From: Planctomycetota bacterium
GTDB taxonomy: Bacteria > Planctomycetota > Planctomycetia > Pirellulales > Pirellulaceae
DNA: 5,032 nucleotides
NCBI GenBank assembly: GCA_026692885.1
Contig: JAPLNJ010000637.1
Location: forward strand, 1-5,032
Direction of reading: 5' to 3'
The notes under the pieces were generated by a model, which was not told the DNA's origin, did not search any database, and worked only from the letters and a program-made list of their open reading frames with translations. Shown piece after piece: positions 1 through 4,748 of this stretch. Both the position numbers and the translations under genes were made by a program. How positions within the stretch are numbered: position 1 is the first letter of the stretch; each line of letters opens with the position of its first letter.

Positions 1-243
1 CCGATTGTCGAACAGGCGTTTGGTAAGCTTGGCGAGCAGCAGGTCCTTTGGCACCGACGGCGATGAATCGCGCAATTCAGCCGCCACCCCTTCTTCTGAG
101 GCAGTCACCAATAGGTTGATTTCCCGGACATGCGCCCCGCACACATCCCGCAAGTAAGCGCGGCACCGTTTGGGATCGGCGCAGATCTCGCGCCCGTAAC
201 GGGAGATCATCTCAGCGAGCTTTTGCCGAGGCACGTCAGTCAT
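1..243 (-). CDS. Helical-domain protein of unknown function, N-terminal 81 residues (3' end outside window)
   Basis: Last visible gene of the minus-strand operon; the frame stays open to the window edge, so only the N-terminus is seen. It starts MTDVPRQKLAEMISRYGREI and continues with CADPKRCRAYLRDVCG, then REINLLVTASEEGVAAEL, then VPKDLLLAKLTKRLFDNR. The pattern of short amphipathic helices with a conserved-looking C..DP.RC..LR..CG element and REINLLV matches, from memory, an unnamed helical module that recurs in planctomycete and cyanobacterial multidomain proteins near kinases, WD40 or formylglycine-generating-enzyme-like domains. I cannot name a Pfam family. The start is well supported: ATG at 243-241 shares ATGA with the stop of the preceding gene, and GGAGG at 257-253 lies 9 nt upstream. 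Overlap implies translational coupling with the TerY-C-like gene. No signal peptide or membrane segment is visible. The effector part, if any, lies outside the window. The reading frame is secure; the function is unknown. Confidence 0.8.
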   Translation of the reverse strand, partial: MTDVPRQKLAEMISRYGREICADPKRCRAYLRDVCGAHVREINLLVTASEEGVAAELRDSSPSVPKDLLLAKLTKRLFDNR

Positions 244-602
244 CGATCACTACCTCCGTCAAGGGTGGTGATCTCGCAACCCAGTTCGCCGCATCGCCCG
301 CACCAGGGGCAGGTCACTTGCCGGGACTCACAGTCCCAGCAAGCGATCTTGCCGCAATCGCAGCGAAAGAAGCTGTGGGCAGAGCAGTGAGGACAGCCCG
401 GAAAAACGTCCGCCACCGTGAAACTGCCGGTCATTTGCGTCTTCTCGTAGCCCTCACGTTTGGCGACCGCTTCCTTGATGGCAAAAGACCAGGTCGCCGC
501 CCACTGATTCTCACCCCTCCGCTCCAATCGAATGCCAAACCCCTGCTTGGACCGGCTGCAGCGGCTGAGGACAATCACGATGTTGCGTGTGGTTCCGGCC
601 AT
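240..602 (-). CDS. Small Cys-rich protein, TerY-C-like metal-binding domain
   Basis: A 120-residue soluble protein, starting MAGTTRNIVIVLSRC. The N-terminal half (about 1-60) has a GFGIRLE strand, W.ATW.F and KREGY. The C-terminal half is a dense metal-binding cluster: C70-P-H-C73, H76, C81-D-C83-G, C88, C91, C98-P-W-C101, C104 and C109. The order KREGY / G..TV.D.FPGCPHC / C.CGK..C / CPWCG fits the TerY-C metal-binding domain, usually described in association with TerY-type vWA proteins; here it is a separate gene. It probably binds zinc and mediates contacts with the vWA, kinase or phosphatase partners (inference). I chose ATG 602 over the longer frame starting at 647 because TAGGAGG at 618-612, overlapping the kinase stop, lies 9 nt upstream, and the longer start would overlap the kinase. 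Its stop overlaps the next start (ATGA). It could alternatively be a generic double zinc ribbon. Confidence 0.85.
   Translation of the reverse strand: MAGTTRNIVIVLSRCSRSKQGFGIRLERRGENQWAATWSFAIKEAVAKREGYEKTQMTGSFTVADVFPGCPHCSAHSFFRCDCGKIACWDCESRQVTCPWCGRCGELGCEITTLDGGSDR
253..257 (-). promoter_or_regulatory. Shine-Dalgarno of the last visible operon gene
   Basis: GGAGG on the minus strand, 9 nt before ATG 243, lying inside the end of the Cys-rich gene. Together with the ATGA overlap it confirms that a further gene starts here although only 81 codons are visible. Confidence 0.7.
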
Positions 603-611
603 GAGCGACTG

Positions 612-618
612 CCTCCTA
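612..618 (-). promoter_or_regulatory. Shine-Dalgarno overlapping kinase stop codon
   Basis: TAGGAGG on the minus strand includes the kinase TAG stop (618-616) and ends 9 nt before ATG 602. It fixes the start of the Cys-rich gene and implies that ribosomes finishing the kinase re-initiate there. Confidence 0.75.
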
Positions 619-1956
619 GTAACGGATCTCTCCCTCAGCCTTGCCAAAGTTCACCTTGACCTTCAGACCCAGCGGCACACTGCGCCCCGGCTCGACATCT
701 TTCAGCGAACCATCCGCCATAGTCGCGACCCACTTTTCCTGAGTCAGATTCTTCAAGCCCCAGACGCTCAGGTCCGTGGGGTGCTGGACGACCTCAGCCA
801 CGGGCTTGGTGAAATCGAAGTCTTTACTGCTGTCCAGATGGTGCGGATAGAGCTTGCCGATATGGGTGAGCATGACGATCGACTTGCCGATGCAGAAGTG
901 GTAGGGGAGTCGTAGCTCCTTCTTGCACTTCGCTTCCCAACAGATTGCAGGTTTGCCGCCCGACGTCTGCACCGCATCGGCATCGTAGAAGTTCTCGTTC
1001 CCGCAACGTGGGCAAAAATAGATCGAGTCACGGAGTCGAGACAGTACCTGTCGCCACTCGCCTTCCATGACGCGTCCATGCTCCGGATCGCGAATCCCGT
1101 CAGTAAACGCCTTGACAAAGGTGTCTCGCAGGAACTGGGGATAGATCGGCCAGTACGTCAGCGCGTTCGCCCCCGCCTCGCCCGATGGGTCCCTGACTGC
1201 TTCGTTCGACTTATCGCTCGGATCGAAGATGAATATGGGCTCGTGGCCCTGGAGTTTGGTGCGTGCGACAAGATCCCAACAGCGAATCGAAAGAATCTTC
1301 CGACCGACCAGCGGGTGGTGGACGTGAAAGATGTAGAACAGGAGCACGGCCAGAGAAAAAAGGTCCGTCTGCCGACTCGGCAGCGATTCACCGCGCACGA
1401 TCTCCGGGGCCATGAAGTCTGGCGTCCCCAATACGCTTACCCTTGGTGACCGGTTCTCAGTCACATTGTCGTTGTCGCAGATCAGCACCTCGCCCGTGTC
1501 GGGGTCGAAGAACGCATTCCCAAAGGAGATGTCGCGATAACATAGTCCCTTCGCATGGAGCTTGAAGAAGTTGTCGGCCAGGGCCAGTCCCACGGTGACC
1601 AGTTCACGGAACTGCGGGTCAATCCTGTTCATCATCAGGTCGAGCAGGCCCTTGAAACGTTGGTCGCGCAGCCGCATGAGGTAGCCAAAGCCGGCCACTC
1701 CCGGGGCATCGGCAATATCCAACGGCCAAAGGAACGCGTCGCTGGGGGGTGTTTCGTGGATCAGCTTCTCCAAGGAGTCGCGTTGTTCGTCGGAGACGGC
1801 GTGCGGAAAGTACCACTTTAGCGCAAACGACCCCCCGGTCCATTTAGCGGCGTAGACTTCGCCCTGACCGCCACCGCCCAGGAACTTCTCGACCTGGCAC
1901 GGCTGACCGGAAATCTTGGTCTGCACAACCTGGCCCAGTTTCAGCAGTTCGTTCAT
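616..1956 (-). CDS. Ser/Thr protein kinase with C-terminal zinc ribbon and FHA-like region (TerY-P triad kinase)
   Basis: A cytosolic 446-residue protein with no membrane segment. Residues about 20-300 are a protein kinase domain: glycine loop GGGGQGEVY (27-35), ATP-anchoring lysine K47 in FALKWY, catalytic loop YRDISFGN (140-147) with D142 and N147, metal-binding D161 in a DND in place of DFG, and APE at 183-185 after GTPDFM. The HRD histidine is Tyr and the catalytic-loop Lys is Ser144, so it is an atypical branch. Residues 315-344 form a zinc ribbon (C315, C318, C339, C344). Residues about 350-446 contain LYPHHL, VAEVVQHP, WGLKNLT and a W...G...V.PG..V.L....V.FG pattern suggesting an FHA-like or degenerate FHA domain. 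It lies 72 nt downstream of the PP2C gene, its expected antagonist. I chose ATG 1956 because GAGGA sits 7 nt upstream; an in-frame GTG at 1989 would add 11 residues but has no SD. Confidence 0.92.
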   Translation of the reverse strand: MNELLKLGQVVQTKISGQPCQVEKFLGGGGQGEVYAAKWTGGSFALKWYFPHAVSDEQRDSLEKLIHETPPSDAFLWPLDIADAPGVAGFGYLMRLRDQRFKGLLDLMMNRIDPQFRELVTVGLALADNFFKLHAKGLCYRDISFGNAFFDPDTGEVLICDNDNVTENRSPRVSVLGTPDFMAPEIVRGESLPSRQTDLFSLAVLLFYIFHVHHPLVGRKILSIRCWDLVARTKLQGHEPIFIFDPSDKSNEAVRDPSGEAGANALTYWPIYPQFLRDTFVKAFTDGIRDPEHGRVMEGEWRQVLSRLRDSIYFCPRCGNENFYDADAVQTSGGKPAICWEAKCKKELRLPYHFCIGKSIVMLTHIGKLYPHHLDSSKDFDFTKPVAEVVQHPTDLSVWGLKNLTQEKWVATMADGSLKDVEPGRSVPLGLKVKVNFGKAEGEIRY

Positions 1957-1963
1957 CGATTGG

Positions 1964-1968
1964 TCCTC
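1964..1968 (-). promoter_or_regulatory. Shine-Dalgarno deciding the kinase start
   Basis: GAGGA on the minus strand, 7 nt before ATG 1956. The upstream in-frame GTG at 1989 has no comparable site, so the shorter kinase N-terminus is preferred. Confidence 0.6.
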
Positions 1969-2028
1969 GCGTTTTCCGAGCGGATTCACCTTGGATCGGG
2001 GTCATGCCAAAGGCGGATGACGTATTTT

Positions 2029-3051
2029 TCATGACATCGCCAGGCCGCTGTCCAAAGCTCCGTCAGCGATTGGACCAGCTTCCGACGACTCGGAAGGCAC
2101 GGCCGCCGCGTGCCCGGCAGCGTCACCTTGGCCCAATAGTGCCAAGCGGGGCTCCATGCGGTAAACGATACCCACTGTCGCATCGTCCCCACTCCCTGCT
2201 GCAGTCGCCTCCTGGAGCCAGCCGGGCAGGTCTCTCTGGATCGCGTCTCCGCCGCCTTCGGCCCGCAGCATCTCCAACAGATCGGCTCCAACTTTCAGAA
2301 AGCCCGCACGAGACCTGAACGAGTTGGGATACCCGTCCGTCGAGAGTAGCACGATTCCCGGAAGTGACCCGCCCAGATACTGGAAGTGGAAGCGGAACTC
2401 TTCCTGCGCCTTGTCCATACAGAGCGACGTGGTCTCGTTGGCGATCAACGTCGGGTCCCTGTCAATCGGCTGGCTGACCTCGCCGGTGGCGTCCGAAACG
2501 ACGAGGATTTCGCCATCGCCCAGTTGCAGGTAGACGATGAAGCCGTTGCCGATCGCGGTCACCAGTAGCGTGCTGCCATAGGCCGTCAGGTGTTTGCCTT
2601 CACGCGTCAGCGACTGGCTCGCACCCGCCCCTGCGTCCCTGTCCAACCGCTCCAATTCCTCCGGCTGAAAGGGGTTGGCCTGGAAATGCTGCTCTACTGT
2701 CTCCTTCCATCGCTCCACGATCCGACAGGGCAACTGCCGTTCCGCGAGGCTCTTGATTGCAGACGGCGAGGCAGCTTCTCTGGTATCCTCTAGGAACTCT
2801 CGACACACCGATACAGCCACGTCCACGGCGAAGTCGGCACCCGTCTTGCTGCGAAAGCTCTTCGCGCTGCCATGTCCATCGGCGACGGCCAGGACCACCG
2901 GCGGGGCACCGCAGGACACTGGCGAGTCACCGCTCGGCTCGGGGAACGATTTTGCTGCGTCCTGATTCGGCAGATCCTGGCGGACGTGGGACGAGCCCCG
3001 TTGTGTGCTGGCGATCACCCGCCACCGCGAAGACTTCAATGTCGGTGGCAT
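2029..3051 (-). CDS. PP2C-family Ser/Thr protein phosphatase
   Basis: A 340-residue soluble metal-dependent phosphatase expected to remove phosphate from Ser/Thr residues, probably on the kinase or its targets. PP2C landmarks are in order: RG..H.RQ..P.NQD with D31, ADGHG at 57-61 (D58 metal ligand), YGSTLL at 158-163, QLGDGEI at 176-182 (D179), STDGYPNSF at 237-245 (D239), and GDDAT at 288-292 (D289/D290), close to the usual end of the fold. All expected acidic metal ligands appear present, so it should be active. Residues about 90-150 form a longer helical insertion and residues 300-340 an Ala/Ser-rich, probably disordered tail. ATG 3051 is preceded by AGGAG at 3065-3061 with 9 nt spacing. 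It lies 19 nt after the vWA gene and upstream of the kinase, as in TerY-P triads. Confidence 0.93.
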   Translation of the reverse strand: MPPTLKSSRWRVIASTQRGSSHVRQDLPNQDAAKSFPEPSGDSPVSCGAPPVVLAVADGHGSAKSFRSKTGADFAVDVAVSVCREFLEDTREAASPSAIKSLAERQLPCRIVERWKETVEQHFQANPFQPEELERLDRDAGAGASQSLTREGKHLTAYGSTLLVTAIGNGFIVYLQLGDGEILVVSDATGEVSQPIDRDPTLIANETTSLCMDKAQEEFRFHFQYLGGSLPGIVLLSTDGYPNSFRSRAGFLKVGADLLEMLRAEGGGDAIQRDLPGWLQEATAAGSGDDATVGIVYRMEPRLALLGQGDAAGHAAAVPSESSEAGPIADGALDSGLAMS

Positions 3052-3070
3052 GACGGTCCGCTCCTAACAG

Positions 3071-3772
3071 CTAGAAGACTTCATTAGCAGACGCTGGCGG
3101 CACGTCGCTGGGAGGGGCCGGAATGGGAACGTTCAAGCCGAAATCCGCTTGGTCTTTCATGCGGCTAGCGGGACTGGAGGCGGCTTTCAACGGCACCGTC
3201 GACGCCCACTTGATCTTCTTCACGAGGTCGGAAGCATTTGTCGCCTGGAGTGGCTTCACTTCCGGATGGCCGATAAACTTCTGCAGGACTTCGAGGTCGG
3301 CGTCGTCGCCAATCGCCACGGCGATGCGTACAGCCCGCTTTCCCCAGGGCTCATCCATCAGCCTCTTCAAGCCACTATTGAAATCATCCGTCGGCTGGCC
3401 GTCCGAGATCAGGATCAAGACCGGGGGCAGACCTCGCTCCGGCATGTTTTCCAACTTCAAGGCTTTGGCGACCTCGTCGAGTGCCTTGCCCATATCGGTG
3501 ACGCCGTCGGCGTTCAGGTCCGTCCACTTGAAGTCGTGCACTTCGGTCGGCTGGGAAATATGCCACGTAGCCGAGTCCGAGAACTTGATCGCCCGCACCA
3601 TCACCTGGGCGTTGGGGTTCTCATCCGCCACGTCCTGCATCGGCTTGATGGCCTCGCGGATGGCGAAGTTCAACGCTTCAATCTTCTTCCCCTGCATGGA
3701 CCCGGAGCAATCTGCAATCCAAATGAACTGGAGTGGCCGGGCCGCCAGCTCTCCACCAGGACGGTTACCCAT
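3071..3772 (-). CDS. TerY-like von Willebrand factor A (vWA) domain protein
   Basis: A 233-residue cytosolic protein consisting almost entirely of a vWA domain (about 13-190), a metal-dependent adhesion or scaffold fold. The full MIDAS site is visible: D21-C-S23-G-S25 after the hydrophobic strand LQFIWIA, T92 in DGVTDMGKAL, and D124 in LILISDGQPTDD. A later strand reads AVRIAVAIGDDAD (147-159). The tail from about 195 is Pro/Ala/Ser-rich and probably disordered; the TerY-C metal-binding region that can follow such a domain is absent here and appears as a separate gene at 602-240. It is the first gene of the operon, with PP2C and kinase genes next, which supports a TerY-P role as scaffold or phosphorylation-controlled partner (inference). 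ATG 3772 has AAGGGG at 3783-3778 with 5 nt spacing. E. coli TerY is a similar-sized vWA-only protein, but the symbol is not assigned because orthology is untested. Confidence 0.92.
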   Translation of the reverse strand: MGNRPGGELAARPLQFIWIADCSGSMQGKKIEALNFAIREAIKPMQDVADENPNAQVMVRAIKFSDSATWHISQPTEVHDFKWTDLNADGVTDMGKALDEVAKALKLENMPERGLPPVLILISDGQPTDDFNSGLKRLMDEPWGKRAVRIAVAIGDDADLEVLQKFIGHPEVKPLQATNASDLVKKIKWASTVPLKAASSPASRMKDQADFGLNVPIPAPPSDVPPASANEVF

Positions 3773-3884
3773 GACATCCCCTTTCTCAAGAATCGCGAGT
3801 TCGTCGCGTCAACCGACCGTCATGCGCCGTGGACGGATTCCACGTTGCCTTAACCTCGCAGGCTTGTCACCACAACGCCCGGCC

Positions 3885-3913
3885 AGATTAGTCTTCCCTT
3901 GTTGTGGATTCAA
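3885..3913 (-). promoter_or_regulatory. Candidate sigma70-type promoter of the vWA-PP2C-kinase operon
   Basis: On the minus strand, TTGAAT (3913-3908) is separated by exactly 17 nt from TAATCT (3890-3885). The -35 matches the E. coli consensus at 4 of 6 positions and the -10 at only 3 of 6, so it is weak alone. Support comes from its position about 110 nt upstream of the first operon gene and directly next to the tandem 10-bp repeats, which would occupy an activator position. Confidence 0.3.
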
Positions 3914-3918
3914 TCCCC

Positions 3919-3950
3919 CTAGGCAAAACTAGGCAAAACTAGGCAAAACT
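3919..3950. repeat. Tandem 10-bp direct repeat, 3.2 copies, upstream of the operon
   Basis: Three identical units AGGCAAAACT occupy 3921-3950 and the first is preceded by CT, so the period-10 pattern runs for 32 bp without mismatch. The period is close to one DNA helical turn, so copies would face the same side of the helix, as expected for cooperative protein binding. It lies 5 bp upstream of the candidate -35 of the minus-strand operon and 17 bp before the plus-strand GTG frame of the truncated phosphatase. It could also be a plain slippage-generated microsatellite. Confidence 0.85.
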
Positions 3951-3967
3951 CAAACGCCTGCCACGAC

Positions 3968-4447
3968 GTGGGCTTCAGGGCCGGGGCTGACTGGGGGTGT
4001 TGTCATCTCGATCGCTCCTGCGAAGGACGATCCGATTTTCGATTCTGGATGAACTGTGGTGGCATCACCCGCCTGGAGTCGTACGGTTCGACTGGGCGCA
4101 TGGACCTGGTCCCGGCCGAGCACTTGGCCTTCCTGCTATCATGCCGCACGTACCTCGAGACGAAGCGGCACTTCTTCGTCCACGCCAGCTACGAGCCGGC
4201 TGTCCCGCTGGATCGACACAAGCTCCACACGCTCCGCTGGCTTTCGCTACGGGACTACGTTCCGCCGACGCCGCACTGCTCCGGCAAGGTCGCCATCGTC
4301 GGCCACACGCCGCAACCCGAAGTCCTGGACCTGGGTTACCTGAAGTGCCTCGATACCGGATGCTGTTTCGGCGGGTGGTTGACGGCGATGGACCTGGACA
4401 GTCGGCAGGTCTGGCAGGTAAACGAAAGGGGCGAGTTGCGGGGTTGA
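3968..4447 (+). pseudogene. Truncated PPP-family Ser/Thr metallophosphatase, C-terminal half only
   Basis: The open frame resembles the C-terminal half of small bacterial PPP-type phosphatases (PrpA/ApaH-like calcineurin fold). Recognisable sequence begins near 4031 with DFRFWMNCGGITRLESYGS, followed by the metal-ligand strand FFVHASYEP (H72 of the frame), LRWLSLRDYVPPTPHCSGK, the second ligand motif VGHTPQ (H113), and LDTGC.FGGWLTAMDL near the end. The N-terminal catalytic half with GDxHG, GDxxDRG and GNHE, roughly 70-90 residues, is absent, and none of these motifs occur upstream in any frame. The frame opens with a GTG at 3968 lacking an SD, and its first 20 or so codons look like repeat sequence. 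An ATG at 4049 would give a still shorter piece. It cannot be an active phosphatase as read. Most likely a remnant of a deletion or insertion; an assembly break is a less likely alternative. Confidence 0.75.
4001..4034 (+). repeat. Hairpin resembling a dispersed intergenic repeat
   Basis: GATCG-(C)-TCCT at 4010-4019 pairs with AGGA-CGATC at 4024-4032, giving a 9-bp stem with one bulged C and a GCGA (GNRA-type) tetraloop. The surrounding sequence TGTCATCTCGATCG ... TGCGAAGGA resembles, from memory, the short dispersed repeat found between genes in many bacteria whose translation reads like CHPERSEGS; here the frame reads CCHLDRSCEGRSD. It sits exactly where recognisable phosphatase sequence begins. 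The hairpin is seen directly; the family assignment is tentative. Confidence 0.4.
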
Positions 4448-4522
4448 GTTGGCTCACTCCGGCCCGGATGGTAGGGTGTGCAGTATTTCACCCCAGACGC
4501 TCCGTCAAGTCGGCCCGAAGCC

Positions 4523-4745
4523 ATGACCGAAGATCGCGTGAGCATTTAAACAGCCCCGGAGACAGCGAAGTCAGGAGGCAGATCCGACCGGATTATCCGG
4601 TGGGTGCTGATCGCCATCGGAATCTACAGCGGCCTGCTGGTCACGCTGCTGAACGTTTTCATCCTGTCCTCCGGCAAGGTCAATGCCCGCAGATCACGAG
4701 AATCTTGTTGCCGATTCCTTGGGCGGCATCTCCCAGCCCCTCTAG
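4523..4745 (+). pseudogene. Possible decayed small membrane protein gene
   Basis: Positions 4571-4681 encode, in one plus frame, GRSDRIIRW followed by an apolar stretch VLIAIGIYSGLLVTLLNVF and ILSSGK, which looks like one transmembrane helix flanked by basic residues. The same frame has an ATG at 4523 (MTEDRVSI) but a TAA at 4547 interrupts it. After about 4681 that frame becomes Arg/Cys-rich and unlike coding sequence, whereas the next frame reads MPADHENLVADSLGGISQPL and stops at 4743-4745. A gene with one nonsense mutation and one frameshift would explain this. Alternatives are a short protein initiated at GTG 4604 (AGGAGG at 4573-4578 is 25 nt upstream, too far) or chance. I recognise no family. 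Confidence 0.3.
4587..4601. repeat. 15-bp perfect palindrome
   Basis: ACCGGAT-T-ATCCGGT: 7-bp arms around a single central base. It has no following T-run, so it is not a terminator; it could be an operator-like site or chance within the decayed membrane-protein frame. Confidence 0.6.
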
Positions 4746-4748
4746 CGA

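Larger units (their letters stand above)
3773..3967. other. Intergenic region upstream of the operon
   Basis: A 195-bp stretch between the start of the vWA gene and the plus-strand phosphatase remnant. It holds the tandem 10-bp repeat, a weak minus-strand promoter candidate and the vWA gene's SD. No convincing coding frame was found: the long plus-strand frame that crosses it is the antisense shadow of the vWA gene. No N-terminal metallophosphatase motifs (GDIHG, GD..DRG, GNH) occur here in any plus frame. Confidence 0.6.
4448..4748. other. Gene-poor stretch between convergent remnants
   Basis: About 300 bp between the end of the truncated phosphatase and the end of the glycosidase-like gene. 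Apart from the possible decayed membrane protein and a 15-bp perfect palindrome (4587-4601) I see nothing definite. There is no GC-rich hairpin followed by a T-run for either converging gene. Confidence 0.5.

Noticed and set aside
603..647. Longer start (647) for the Cys-rich protein
   Set aside because: It would overlap the kinase by about 30 bp and lacks an SD, whereas ATG 602 has a strong SD at the right spacing.
1957..1989. GTG start at 1989 for the kinase
   Set aside because: No SD upstream. ATG 1956 has GAGGA 7 nt away and begins just before the expected N-terminal strand of the kinase.
1957..2028. Weak inverted repeat in the 72-nt PP2C-kinase gap as an internal terminator or attenuator
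   Set aside because: The stem is only about 6 bp with a bulge and a 12-nt loop and no T-run follows, so chance is likely.
3123..3932. Long plus-strand open frame (269 codons) opposite the vWA gene
   Set aside because: It is the antisense shadow of the vWA gene, whose MIDAS motifs, SD and operon position are convincing. The plus product has no recognisable motif.
3919..3950. Tandem repeat as a CRISPR array or replication iterons
   Set aside because: The units are 10 bp with no spacers, and there is no Cas or replication-initiator gene, DnaA-box cluster or AT-rich segment nearby.
4065..4457. Minus-strand and alternative plus-strand frames over the phosphatase remnant
   Set aside because: They are Arg/Pro/Ser-rich shadows typical of GC-rich DNA. 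The phosphatase frame has VHA, VGHTPQ and GWLTA motifs.
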